A stretch of DNA of 60,315 nt from assembly GCA_937926195.1 (NCBI GenBank), contig CALEXZ010000063.1:1-60315 (forward strand), written 5' to 3'. The stretch's first letter is position 1. Each line of letters opens with the position of its first letter. The position numbers and the translations under genes are program-made. Origin of the DNA: an uncultured Actinomyces sp. (GTDB lineage: Bacteria; Actinomycetota; Actinomycetes; Actinomycetales; Actinomycetaceae). The notes under the pieces were generated by a model. It worked only from the letters and a program-made list of their open reading frames with translations, made no database searches and was not told where the DNA came from. This document shows positions 23,845 through 32,711 of this stretch, in pieces.

Positions 23845-25007
23845 GGAGCATGCGTATCGCCTACGTCTGCACAGACCCCGGCATCCCGGTCTTCGGCACC
23901 AAGGGCGCCTCGGTGCACGTCCAGGAGGTCATCCGCGAGATGCGCGCCCGGGGCCACGAGGTGACCCTCTACACGGCCCGCACCGGCAAGCACCATCCCG
24001 CCGACCTCGCCGACCTCACGGTGCACACGGTGCCGGTGCGCGCCAACGACCCGGCCTCACGCGAGCACTCCCAGCTAGAGGTCTCCCACCGGGTCGCCCA
24101 GATGGTGCGCGACCAGGGGACGGACATGGTCTACGAGCGCTACTCGCTGTTCAGCGCGGCGCTGGCCGAGATCACCCAGTCGCTGGGCGTCCCCGGAGTC
24201 CTGGAGGTCAACTCCCCTCTCATCGACGAGCAGCGTCGCCACCGTCACCTGGCGGACGAGGCCCTGGCCTGGGAGCTGCTGCGCCTGCAGGTCACGAGCG
24301 CGACCAGCACCGTGTGCGTCTCCGACCCGGTGACCCAGTGGGTGCGTGACGCCGTGACCGGGGCGGGCCACGCCCCGGGAGGCGAGCCGGCCGGGCGCGT
24401 GCGCACCGTCCCCAACGGGGTGAGCGTGCGACGCATCCAGCCCCAGCCCGAGGACCCCGAGCGGGTCGTCGTCACCTTCGTGGGCACCCTCAAGCCGTGG
24501 CACGGGGTGGCCGACCTCCTGGAGGCGGCGAGCCTGTCCCACGGAGGGTGGCAGCTGCGCGTGCTTGGTGACGGGCCCGAGATGGCCTCCCTCAAGCAGC
24601 GGGCCGCCGCACTCGGGGTGGAGGCCGACATGCGCGGCGCCATCGCGCCCGAGCTCATGCCGTCCCACCTGGCCGGCTCGGCCATCGGCGTCGCCCCCTA
24701 CCCGGACCTGGGTGGGCAGGAGCAGCAGTACTTCTCCCCCCTCAAGGTGCTGGAGTACATGGCGGCCGGGCTCGCCGTGGTCGCCTCCGATGTCGGACAG
24801 GTGCCCCAGCTCGTGGGTGACGTGGGTGTCCTCGTGCCGCCCTCAGACCCGCAGGCGCTGGCCGAGGCGCTCGACGCTCTGACAGCGGACCCTGCCAGGC
24901 GCAGCGACCTGGGACGGCGCGCGCGCCGTCACGCCGTCGAGGCGCACTCCTGGAGCTCTGTGGTGCGCACCATCCTCGAGCCCGTGGAGGCCGCCCATGA
25001 GCAGTGA
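23841..25007 (+). CDS. GT4-family glycosyltransferase
   Basis: 388 residues from GTG 23841 (overlapping the previous stop), or 385 from ATG 23850 (MRIAYVCTDPGIPVFGTKGA). N-terminal GxKGASVHVQE and C-terminal PYPDLGGQEQQYFSPLKVLE followed by YMAAGLAVVASDVGQ are typical of GT4 (the SPLKxxEYMA motif binds the nucleotide sugar). The third glycosyltransferase of the operon. It overlaps the ABC exporter gene by eleven bases. Confidence 0.87.
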   Translation: MRSMRIAYVCTDPGIPVFGTKGASVHVQEVIREMRARGHEVTLYTARTGKHHPADLADLTVHTVPVRANDPASREHSQLEVSHRVAQMVRDQGTDMVYERYSLFSAALAEITQSLGVPGVLEVNSPLIDEQRRHRHLADEALAWELLRLQVTSATSTVCVSDPVTQWVRDAVTGAGHAPGGEPAGRVRTVPNGVSVRRIQPQPEDPERVVVTFVGTLKPWHGVADLLEAASLSHGGWQLRVLGDGPEMASLKQRAAALGVEADMRGAIAPELMPSHLAGSAIGVAPYPDLGGQEQQYFSPLKVLEYMAAGLAVVASDVGQVPQLVGDVGVLVPPSDPQALAEALDALTADPARRSDLGRRARRHAVEAHSWSSVVRTILEPVEAAHEQ

Positions 25008-26859
25008 CGACGTCATCGGGGGCGGGACCCGGGCGGCCCCCTGCTCCCAGCCGAGCGGCCGCGAGCCCTCGGCACTGCGACAGACCCTGCGCCTCATCCG
25101 TCCCGACGCCGCACCCCACTGGCGTCTCATGCTCGGCGGCACCGCCGCGCTCCTGGCGGAGGTCTGCTTCCGTGCCCTCGAGCCCTGGCCCATGAAGATG
25201 GTCGTCGACTTCGTCGTCGACTCCCTGCGCATCCGCACCGGCATCACCTCGGCCGGCATCTGGCTGCTGCTCGCGCTGGGCGCCGCCCAGGTGGCGGTCG
25301 TGGCGGCACGCGCCCTGTTCAACTACATGGCCACCCTGGCCTTCACGCTCGTGGGCTCGCGTACCTCCGCCTCCCTGCGGGCTCGGGCCTTCCGCCACGT
25401 CCAGGGCCTGTCGCAGCAGTTCCACGCCCGCAACCGCAGCGCCGACACCGTCCAGCGCCTCGTCTCGGACGTCAACCGCATGCAGGAGGTGGCGGTGACC
25501 GCGGGCCTACCCCTGGCGGCCAACGTCCTCACCCTGCTCGTCATGCTCGTCGTCATGGTCGTGCTCGACCCGCTGCTGGCCACCGTCGTGCTCCTGGCGG
25601 TGGGGGCCTTCGCCCTGACCTCCTCGGGCAGCTCCAAGCGGATCACAGCCGCCTCCCGGCGCAGCCGACGCTCCGAGGGAAACCTCGCCAACACCGCCCA
25701 GGAGGCCCTCGGCGCCATCAAGGTAGTCCAGGCCTACGGGCTTGAGCCCCTCCTGCAGGAGCGCTTCAGCGGCGTCAACAAGGTCTCGCTGCGCGAGGGC
25801 GTCCAGTCCCGGCGCATCGCGGCGCGCCTGGAGCGTCGCACCGACGTCATCGTGGGGGTGGCGGCCGCCGTCGTCATGATCGGGGGCGGGCTGCGCGTCC
25901 TGCAGGGCGCCATGACGCCGGGAGACCTGGTGCTGTTCACCACCTACCTGCGCACCACCATGAAGCCCCTGCGGGACATGGCCAAGTACACCGGCCGTAT
26001 CTCCCGGGCCACCGCCTCGGGGGAGCGTGTCGCCGCCCTCATGGCCATCAAGCCCGAGATCGTCTCACCGCGCCAGGGCTTCATGCTGCGCAACGTGCGG
26101 GGCATGCTGCGCTTCGACGAGGTCAGGGCCGCCTACGAGGGCACCGAGGTGCTGCACGGCATCAGCCTGACCGTCCGCCCCGGCGAGCACGTGGCACTGG
26201 TCGGTCCCTCGGGATCGGGCAAGTCGACCCTCGCCTCCCTCGTCGTGCGGGCCATGGACCCCACCGCCGGCACCGTGAGCCTCGACGGCCAGCCGCTGAC
26301 GGAGCTGAGCCTGAGCCACCTGCGGGCCCAGGTCTCGGTGCTGCACCAGGAGGCGGTCCTGCTCACCGGCAGCATCAGGGAGAACATCCGGCTCTCACGC
26401 CCTGACGCGAGCGACTGGGAGGTCGAGCAGGCGGCGCGCGCCGCCTTCGCCCACGACTTCATCTGCTCGCTGCCCGAGGGCTACGACACCTCGGTCGGTG
26501 AGAGGGGCGGGACCCTGTCCGGCGGCCAGCGCCAGCGCGTGGCCATCGCCCGGGCCCTGCTGAGGGACTCCAGGATCGTCGTGCTCGACGAGGCCACGAC
26601 GGGGTTGGACCCCGACGCCGCCCTGGTCGTGCTCGACGCCATCGACCGCCTCGTCGAGGGCCGCACCACCCTGACCGTCACCCACGACCCGCAGGCGGCG
26701 CTGCGCGCCGACCGCGTCGTGTGGATCCAGGACGGCAGGATCCTCATGGACGGCACCCCCGAGCGGCTGCTGTCGTCCTCCCGGGTGTTCCGTTCCTGGG
26801 CGGGGACTGCGCCCACCGCGGCCCCACGTCCCCTCGCACGCGTGGGGGCCCGAGCATGA
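24997..26859 (+). CDS. ABC exporter, fused permease and ATPase (glycan operon)
   Basis: 620-residue MsbA/PglK-like half-transporter. Six hydrophobic segments lie within about residues 40-320. The ATPase has Walker A GPSGSGKST, signature LSGGQRQRV, Walker B IVVLDEATTGLDPD and switch His TVTHDP. It sits between glycosyltransferases and sugar-kinase-like genes, so the likely cargo is a glycan or lipid-linked glycan (inference from context). The ATGA overlap with the next gene implies coupled translation. Confidence 0.88.
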   Translation: MSSDDVIGGGTRAAPCSQPSGREPSALRQTLRLIRPDAAPHWRLMLGGTAALLAEVCFRALEPWPMKMVVDFVVDSLRIRTGITSAGIWLLLALGAAQVAVVAARALFNYMATLAFTLVGSRTSASLRARAFRHVQGLSQQFHARNRSADTVQRLVSDVNRMQEVAVTAGLPLAANVLTLLVMLVVMVVLDPLLATVVLLAVGAFALTSSGSSKRITAASRRSRRSEGNLANTAQEALGAIKVVQAYGLEPLLQERFSGVNKVSLREGVQSRRIAARLERRTDVIVGVAAAVVMIGGGLRVLQGAMTPGDLVLFTTYLRTTMKPLRDMAKYTGRISRATASGERVAALMAIKPEIVSPRQGFMLRNVRGMLRFDEVRAAYEGTEVLHGISLTVRPGEHVALVGPSGSGKSTLASLVVRAMDPTAGTVSLDGQPLTELSLSHLRAQVSVLHQEAVLLTGSIRENIRLSRPDASDWEVEQAARAAFAHDFICSLPEGYDTSVGERGGTLSGGQRQRVAIARALLRDSRIVVLDEATTGLDPDAALVVLDAIDRLVEGRTTLTVTHDPQAALRADRVVWIQDGRILMDGTPERLLSSSRVFRSWAGTAPTAAPRPLARVGARA

Positions 26860-27998
26860 GCGCCCCGGTGGCCGAGGTCCTGAGGACCGTGCTGGATGCC
26901 GACGCCCTGAGCGAGATGGTCGGCCGACCGGTGCGCGCCGTGCGGCTGCGCGTCAAGCCCGAGGTCTCCCTCCTCATGGCCCTGGCCGAGCGCGACTCGG
27001 GCCGCACTGCCGGCTGGGCCCAGGTCCTGTGGCCCGTCTCCGCCTCCAAGGCCGCCAAGCTCCGGCTGCGCGCGGAGCGCTACGGGCAGCAGGTCCTCAC
27101 CCACACGCTGCCCGACGGGCTCATCCTCCAGGCGGGCCCCGAGCTCGCCGACCCCAAGCTCGTCGACCACCTGGGCCGGGCCCGCGAGCGCGGGCTGCTG
27201 GCGGTCGTCGCCCCCGAGGCGGTGCTGCGCTACAACCCGGCCAGGCGCCTGGTGCTGCGCACCGCGGACGGGGTGCTGCGCGTGCGCACCGGCGGCGGAC
27301 GCCGCATCGAGCACATCCACCGCGCCGTCGGCACGCTCGTCCCCGTGCCACGGCTCATCGACCTGGGCGGGTCCTGGGACCCGGAGCACTACAGCCTCCA
27401 GGAGCTGTGCGGCAGCAGCGACCTGGAGCAGTCTCCGAGCCAGGAGGACACCCGTCGGGCCGGCGCCCTGCTCGCCCGGCTGCACGCCTCCACGTCCGCG
27501 CTGCCCGACGACGTGCGCGCCGGGCTGGCAAGCGCTCCTGTCTCAGCCGAGGCGCTCGTGCGGGTCCACGCCCAGATCCTTGATCCCCTGGCCCCCGCGC
27601 TGGCCCGCAGGACCCGCGCACTCGTCGCCGTGCTGCCGACGCGGATCGAGGGAGCGCCGGTCCTCCTCCACGGCGACGCCTCCCCGGACCAGTTCCTCAC
27701 GGACCCGGCCAGCCGGTCCCTGTGGCTGACCGACTTCGACCGGGCCCGGCTCGGTCCGGCCGCCGTCGACCTGGGCTCCTACCTGGCTGTCTGCCCGCCG
27801 GAGGCGGGTGCCGCCCTGCTGGAGGGATACCGGCAGGAGGCGGGGCGGGTGCCGGACAGGCAGCCGCTGCGCGCCGCCACCGCCCTGGCCGAGCTCTCGC
27901 GCCTCACCGAGCCGCTGCGGCACGCGGACCCCGCGTGGGCCGACGCCGTCGGCACCCGGCTCTCACGTCTGGAGGACACGGGAGGGCAGCTGGCATGA
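26856..27998 (+). CDS. APH-fold phosphotransferase 1 (glycan operon)
   Basis: 380 residues of the aminoglycoside/choline-kinase fold. The catalytic loop is HGDASPDQFL and the metal-binding DFG equivalent is LWLTDFDRARLGPAAVDLG. The usual Asn of HxDxxxxN is Gln. The N-terminal lobe is diverged. It is not a typical antibiotic kinase: its setting between an exporter and a sugar dehydrogenase suggests phosphorylation of a sugar or glycan precursor. Overlaps both neighbours by ATGA. Confidence 0.78.
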   Translation: MSAPVAEVLRTVLDADALSEMVGRPVRAVRLRVKPEVSLLMALAERDSGRTAGWAQVLWPVSASKAAKLRLRAERYGQQVLTHTLPDGLILQAGPELADPKLVDHLGRARERGLLAVVAPEAVLRYNPARRLVLRTADGVLRVRTGGGRRIEHIHRAVGTLVPVPRLIDLGGSWDPEHYSLQELCGSSDLEQSPSQEDTRRAGALLARLHASTSALPDDVRAGLASAPVSAEALVRVHAQILDPLAPALARRTRALVAVLPTRIEGAPVLLHGDASPDQFLTDPASRSLWLTDFDRARLGPAAVDLGSYLAVCPPEAGAALLEGYRQEAGRVPDRQPLRAATALAELSRLTEPLRHADPAWADAVGTRLSRLEDTGGQLA

Positions 27999-29086
27999 GC
28001 ACCGAGACGATCAGGAGCACCCCCGCCGTGCAGCACCGCGCACCCGGCGCCGACACGCTGAAGACCCTGTCCCGCCTGCCGGGCATCCGGCGCGCCTGGC
28101 CCGCCCGGGACGGCTCGATCAGCATCGAGTGCCGCGACGAGCAGGGACGGCTGCGGGCGGGGACCCTGGCACCGCAGGGCACCGTCAGCATGCTGCCCTA
28201 CGCGACGGACCCGGCCCTGCCCGCCCTGGCCCCGCCGCCACGCGGTGAGCTCGTCGTCCACCGTGCGGGTCGGCGAGCGGTCGTGCGTGAGCCCGAGCGG
28301 GTGCGCAAGGCCACGCGCTCCGGGCGCGCCGCCCCGTCGTCGGCTGCGCTGGCCGCCTTCGGGGCCTTCACCGCCATGGGGCTGAGGGTGCCCCGCGTCC
28401 TCGCCGTCGGCGACGCCCACATCGACTTTGAGAGGCTGCCCGGGCGCAGCCTGGCCGAGCTGGGCGACGACGGGCTGGAGGGCTGGACACAGCTGGCGGG
28501 CGCGTGGGGCGCGCTGTCACGGCCCGACGCCGACCTGCCCGTCCACGGTCCCCGGCAGGAGGCCGAGGTCCTGCGCGGCTGGCTCGCCAACGCCAGCCGC
28601 CACGGGCTGCTGACGGGCCTGGTCGAGGACCCCGAGGCACTCGGGCGTGCGGTGGAGGAGGTCTGCACCGAGCTCGTGCAGGACCCGTCCGGGGCCATGA
28701 CCCTCAGCCACCGCGACCTGCACGACGGCCAGCTGCTGTGGAGCGGTGAGGTGCTGTCCCTCATCGACCTGGACACGGCCTGCCTGGCCGAGGCCGAGCT
28801 GGACCTGGGCAACCTCATCGCCCACGCCGAGCTCATGGCCGTCCAGGGCCGTCTGAGCGAGCAGGGCGCCGCGCGCCTCTCACCCGTCCTAGAGCTCATG
28901 TGCTCCTCGGTGTGCGCAGACGCTGCACGTCTGCGCACCTACCGCCGCAGCGCCGCGCTGCGACTCGTCTTCGTCCACGCCTTCCGCCCCGGCGCGAGGG
29001 AGTGGCTCCCCAGCTGGGCGCGCAGGAGCCTGGCCCCTCTTCCGTCGTCCTGCACCATCAACCTGAGGAGCACACCATGCGTCTGA
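27995..29086 (+). CDS. APH-fold phosphotransferase 2 (glycan operon)
   Basis: 363 residues. The C-terminal lobe has the catalytic loop LSHRDLHDGQLLWSGEVLSL and the DFG equivalent SLIDLDTACLAEAELDLGNL. As in the gene before, Gln replaces the Asn of HxDxxxxN. The N-lobe retains a weak Val/Arg-rich sheet and FxRLPGRSL. It is only distantly like its neighbour, so an old duplication or two different substrates are both possible. ATGA overlap upstream; overlaps the dehydrogenase start by ten bases. Confidence 0.78.
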   Translation: MSTETIRSTPAVQHRAPGADTLKTLSRLPGIRRAWPARDGSISIECRDEQGRLRAGTLAPQGTVSMLPYATDPALPALAPPPRGELVVHRAGRRAVVREPERVRKATRSGRAAPSSAALAAFGAFTAMGLRVPRVLAVGDAHIDFERLPGRSLAELGDDGLEGWTQLAGAWGALSRPDADLPVHGPRQEAEVLRGWLANASRHGLLTGLVEDPEALGRAVEEVCTELVQDPSGAMTLSHRDLHDGQLLWSGEVLSLIDLDTACLAEAELDLGNLIAHAELMAVQGRLSEQGAARLSPVLELMCSSVCADAARLRTYRRSAALRLVFVHAFRPGAREWLPSWARRSLAPLPSSCTINLRSTPCV

Positions 29087-30393
29087 CAGTTGTCGGCTGC
29101 GGCTACCTGGGCGCGGTCCACGCCGCCGCCATGTCCCACCTGGGCCACGACGTCCTGGGGATCGAGACCGACCCCCAGCGGGTCGAGGCCCTGCGCCAGG
29201 GGCGGGCCCCCTTCTACGAGCCCGGCCTGCCCGAGCTGCTCGCCGAAGGCGTCGCCAGCGGTCGGCTGCGCTTCACGTGCGAGCCCACCGTTGAGGACGT
29301 GGCCGGGGCGGACGTCCACTTCATCGCCGTAGGCACCCCCCAGAGCCCCGGCTCGGGCAGGGCGGACCTGTCTCAGGTGCGTGCCGCGGTCGACATGCTG
29401 GCCTCGTTCCTGGACGGCCAGCACCTGCCGCTGGTGGTCGGCAAGTCGACGGTGCCGGTGGGAACGTCCGCCGAGCTCGCCGGGGTTCTGGCCGGGCGGG
29501 CCCGCCTGGTGTGGAACCCCGAGTTCCTCCGGGAGGGCTTCGCCGTCAAGGACACGCTCCACCCCGACCGCATCGTCTACGGCCTGCCCGGCTCCCCCCA
29601 GGAGGCCGAGGCCGCGCAGTCGGTGCTGGACGAGGTCTACGCCCAGATCCTCGACGAGGACGTCCCGCGCATCCTCACCGACTACGCCACCGCCGAGCTC
29701 GTCAAGACCTCCGCCAACGCCTTCCTGGCCATGAAGATCAGCTTCATCAACGCCATGGCCTGCATGTGCGAGGCCGCAGGAGGCGACGTCACGGTCCTGG
29801 CCCGTGCCCTGGGGCTGGACGCACGGATCGGCGGGCGTTTCCTGCGGGCCGGGATGGGCTTCGGCGGCGGCTGCCTGCCCAAGGACATCCGCGCCCTGGC
29901 AACGAGGGCCTCAGAGCTGGGGGTTGAGTCCCTCACGCGTCTGCTGGACCAGGTCGACTCCATCAACCAGGGTCAGCGTGACCGCGTCGTCGACATGGCC
30001 GCCGAGTGCTGCGGGGACAACGTCGAGGGTGTGTCCGTCACCGTCCTGGGGGCCACCTTCAAGCCCGACAGCGACGACCTGCGCGACTCGCCCTCCCTGG
30101 AGGTCGCCGAGCGGCTGTCCCAGCTGGCCGCCCACGTCACGGTCTACGACCCGCAGGCCGCCGAGCAGGTGCGTCGGCGCAGCCCCTGCCTGGCCGTAGC
30201 CGAGGACCCCTGGGAGGCGCTCGAGGGTGCCGACCTGGTGATCCTCGGCACCGAGTGGAAGGAGCTCACCGGGCTCGACCCCCACCGCGCCGCCCAGATC
30301 GTCGCCCGCCCGGTCATCATCGACGCCCGCAACGCGCTCGACCCCATGGCGTGGCGCGCAGCCGGGTGGTCGTACCGGGGCGTGGGACGGTGA
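29077..30393 (+). CDS. UDP-glucose/GDP-mannose 6-dehydrogenase family
   Basis: NAD-dependent oxidation of a nucleotide sugar to the uronic acid. 438 residues: Rossmann motif VVGCGYLGAVHAAAMSHLGH, substrate region WNPEFLREGFAVKDTLHPDR, KTSANAFLAMKISFINA, catalytic cysteine in GMGFGGGCLPKDIRAL, and GATFKPDSDDLRDSPSLE in the C-terminal domain. UDP-glucose is the most likely substrate, making UDP-glucuronate for the glycosyltransferases upstream (inference). The GTGA overlap joins it to the sensor kinase gene. Confidence 0.92.
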   Translation: MRLTVVGCGYLGAVHAAAMSHLGHDVLGIETDPQRVEALRQGRAPFYEPGLPELLAEGVASGRLRFTCEPTVEDVAGADVHFIAVGTPQSPGSGRADLSQVRAAVDMLASFLDGQHLPLVVGKSTVPVGTSAELAGVLAGRARLVWNPEFLREGFAVKDTLHPDRIVYGLPGSPQEAEAAQSVLDEVYAQILDEDVPRILTDYATAELVKTSANAFLAMKISFINAMACMCEAAGGDVTVLARALGLDARIGGRFLRAGMGFGGGCLPKDIRALATRASELGVESLTRLLDQVDSINQGQRDRVVDMAAECCGDNVEGVSVTVLGATFKPDSDDLRDSPSLEVAERLSQLAAHVTVYDPQAAEQVRRRSPCLAVAEDPWEALEGADLVILGTEWKELTGLDPHRAAQIVARPVIIDARNALDPMAWRAAGWSYRGVGR

Positions 30394-31940
30394 GCACGAC
30401 GACGCTCGCGCGACCGGGCACCCCCGTGAGCGCGACAGCACCGCTCGCCCGCTCTGGGCACACTAGTGCCGTGGACGTCGAGCAGATCAAGCCCTCGGCC
30501 ACCGTCGGTGTACGGGTCATGGCCGCCATCATCCTGGTGTCGAGCATCGCCCTGCTCGCCTGCGGCACCATCGTGTGGGTGCTGGGGCGCCAGACGCTGC
30601 ACGCCGACATCGACGACCAGCTCGACCGCGGACGCAAGCGCCTGGAGCAGCTGGCGGCCGCGGGCATCGACCCCAGCAACGGGCAGAGCCTCACCGACGC
30701 CTCCAGCGTGGCGCGCGCCTACATCCGCCAGTCCGTCGTGGGCGCGGGCGAGAGCGTGCTGGGCTTCGAGGGAGAGGAGCTCAGCTCGCACTTCTCCTCC
30801 GACGCCACGCACCGTCAGCCCCAGCAGGACGAGCAGCTGGTGGAGAGCCTGGCGGCCCTGAGCACCGCGAGGGACTCCACCACGACGACGGTGCACACCG
30901 ATGAGAGCACCTACCGGGTCATGGTCGTGCCGCTGCGCGACGGCACGAACCAGGTGGCGCTGGCGCACGTCGTCGACCTGGACACCGCCGAGGCCTCGCT
31001 GCGTCGCACCATGACGCTGTACGGCGTCGCGGCGGTCATCACCGTCGCCCTGGTCACCGCGCTGGCATGGTTCGTCGTCGAGCGGCTCCTGGCGCCGATC
31101 GGTGAGCTGCGCATGGCCACCGAGTCCATCGGGCCCCAGGACCTGAGCACCCGCGTCCCCGTGCGCGGACGCGACGACCTGGGGATCCTGGCCCGGGCCG
31201 TCAACGGGATGCTCGACCGGGTCCAGCGCTCGGTGGAGGCCGAGCGCCGCATGCTCGACGACGTCGGGCACGAGCTGCGCACCCCCATCACCATCGTCCG
31301 CGGCCACCTGGAGCTGCTCGACCCCGAGGACACCGAGGACGTCATCCGGACGCGCTGCCTGGCCATCGAGGAGCTGGACCGCATGGGGACGATGGCCAAC
31401 GACCTGCTTGAGCTCGCCAGGACCACGGGAACCGACTCCTTCGTCCCCGCCCCCACCGACATCGGCGACCTGACCACGAGCGTCTTCGACAAGGCGCAGG
31501 TCCTGGGCCCGCGCGTGTGGGTCCTGGAGGACAAGGCCCTCGCCGTGTGCGAGCTCGACTCCCAGCGTGTGAGCCAGGCCTGGCTACAGCTGGCCGCCAA
31601 CGCCGTGAAGTACTCGGAGGTCGGCTCGCGTATCGTCCTGGGGTCACGGACCACGGACAGCGAGCTGTTCCTGTGGGTGACGGATGAGGGAATCGGCATC
31701 GCCCCCGAGGAGCTGGAGCTCGTGCGCCAGCGCTTCTGGCGCAGCGTCAACGCCGAGCGCATGGCCACGGGCTCGGGCCTGGGGCTGAGCATCGTGGAGA
31801 ACATCATCGCCGCCCACCGGGGCACCCTGGACATCAGCTCCGTCGTCGGCACCGGTTCGCGCTTCACCATACGGATACCGCTCGAGCAGGAACCCGACCA
31901 GCAGCCGAGAACACGCACGACAAGGGGACACAAGTCATGA
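30390..31940 (+). CDS. Sensor histidine kinase (HAMP, HisKA, HATPase)
   Basis: 516 residues from a GTG that overlaps the dehydrogenase stop. Two membrane helices (about 47-70 and 208-232) flank an extracytoplasmic domain of about 140 residues rich in Asp, Gln and Ser. HAMP follows, then the phosphorylation box DDVGHELRTPITIVRGHLEL with His294, N-box LAANAVKYS, and G-boxes DEGIGIAPEE and GSGLGLSIVENIIAAH. It probably reads the envelope or glycan state. The next gene, its regulator, overlaps by four bases. Confidence 0.92.
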   Translation: MSTTTLARPGTPVSATAPLARSGHTSAVDVEQIKPSATVGVRVMAAIILVSSIALLACGTIVWVLGRQTLHADIDDQLDRGRKRLEQLAAAGIDPSNGQSLTDASSVARAYIRQSVVGAGESVLGFEGEELSSHFSSDATHRQPQQDEQLVESLAALSTARDSTTTTVHTDESTYRVMVVPLRDGTNQVALAHVVDLDTAEASLRRTMTLYGVAAVITVALVTALAWFVVERLLAPIGELRMATESIGPQDLSTRVPVRGRDDLGILARAVNGMLDRVQRSVEAERRMLDDVGHELRTPITIVRGHLELLDPEDTEDVIRTRCLAIEELDRMGTMANDLLELARTTGTDSFVPAPTDIGDLTTSVFDKAQVLGPRVWVLEDKALAVCELDSQRVSQAWLQLAANAVKYSEVGSRIVLGSRTTDSELFLWVTDEGIGIAPEELELVRQRFWRSVNAERMATGSGLGLSIVENIIAAHRGTLDISSVVGTGSRFTIRIPLEQEPDQQPRTRTTRGHKS

Positions 31941-32602
31941 GCCGCATCCTGGTGGTGGAGGACGAGCCGCGTATCGCCTCCTTCCTGCTCAAGGGCCTCA
32001 AGGCCGCAGGCTTCAGCGCCGAGGCCACCGCCTCGGGCAACGAGGCCATCGGCCTGGCCGTGCACGGCCAGGCCGACCTCATCATCCTCGACGTCGGCCT
32101 GCCGGACGTCGACGGGTTCACCGTCCTGGAGCAGATCCGAGGCCAGGGCGTGCGCGTACCCGTCATCATGCTCACCGCCCGCTCCTCCGTGGAGGCCAGG
32201 GTCAAGGGCCTGGAAGGAGGGGCGGACGACTACGTGCCCAAGCCCTTCTCCTTCGAGGAACTGCTCGCCCGGGTGCGGCTGCGGCTGCGCGACGAGTCCC
32301 CGGCGAGCGACTCCGACCCCGTCCGCCTGTTCCACGACGGCCTGGCCCTGGACCTGCGCAGGCGGACCATGGAGGTCTCGGGGGTCACGGTCGAGCTCTC
32401 CGCCCGCGAGTTCGCCCTGGCGGAGACCTTCATGCGCCACCCCGGGCAGGTCCTCAGCAGGCAGCAGCTGCTGAGCACGGTGTGGGGCTACGACTTCGAC
32501 CCCGGCTCCAACGTCGTCGAGGTCTACGTGTCCTACCTCAGGGCAAAGATCGGCAAGAAGCGGATCCAGAACGTACGTGGCATGGGCTACCGGCTCGTGT
32601 GA
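31937..32602 (+). CDS. OmpR-family response regulator
   Basis: 221 residues. The receiver has acidic pair Glu8-Asp9, phospho-acceptor Asp52 (LIILDVGLPD), Thr in MLTARS and Lys in YVPKPFSFEELLARV. The winged-helix effector ends GMGYRLV. It overlaps the kinase stop (ATGA), so the pair is made together and at the end of the glycan operon. The likely target is its own operon, given the direct repeats at 21347-21368. Confidence 0.94.
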   Translation: MSRILVVEDEPRIASFLLKGLKAAGFSAEATASGNEAIGLAVHGQADLIILDVGLPDVDGFTVLEQIRGQGVRVPVIMLTARSSVEARVKGLEGGADDYVPKPFSFEELLARVRLRLRDESPASDSDPVRLFHDGLALDLRRRTMEVSGVTVELSAREFALAETFMRHPGQVLSRQQLLSTVWGYDFDPGSNVVEVYVSYLRAKIGKKRIQNVRGMGYRLV

Positions 32603-32647
32603 GCCGGTAGCCGTACCCCGGACCGCGCTGAGCGCACCGCACGACAT

Positions 32648-32686
32648 TGAGCGCACCACGGCCCCCGACGGGCCGCGGTGCGCTCA
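32648..32686. terminator. 17-bp hairpin terminator at the end of the glycan operon
   Basis: Arms 32648-32664 (TGAGCGCACCACGGCCC) and 32670-32686 pair with one mismatch over the loop CCGAC. It lies between the response regulator and the convergent minus-strand gene and can serve both. Confidence 0.8.
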
Positions 32687-32711
32687 CTCAGCTCCTCTGC
32701 CTGTCCCTCAC

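Noticed and set aside
26856..29086. Aminoglycoside-resistance kinases
   Set aside because: The APH fold is clear, but the Gln in HxDxxxxQ, the low similarity to drug kinases, and the glycan-operon setting argue against a resistance role.
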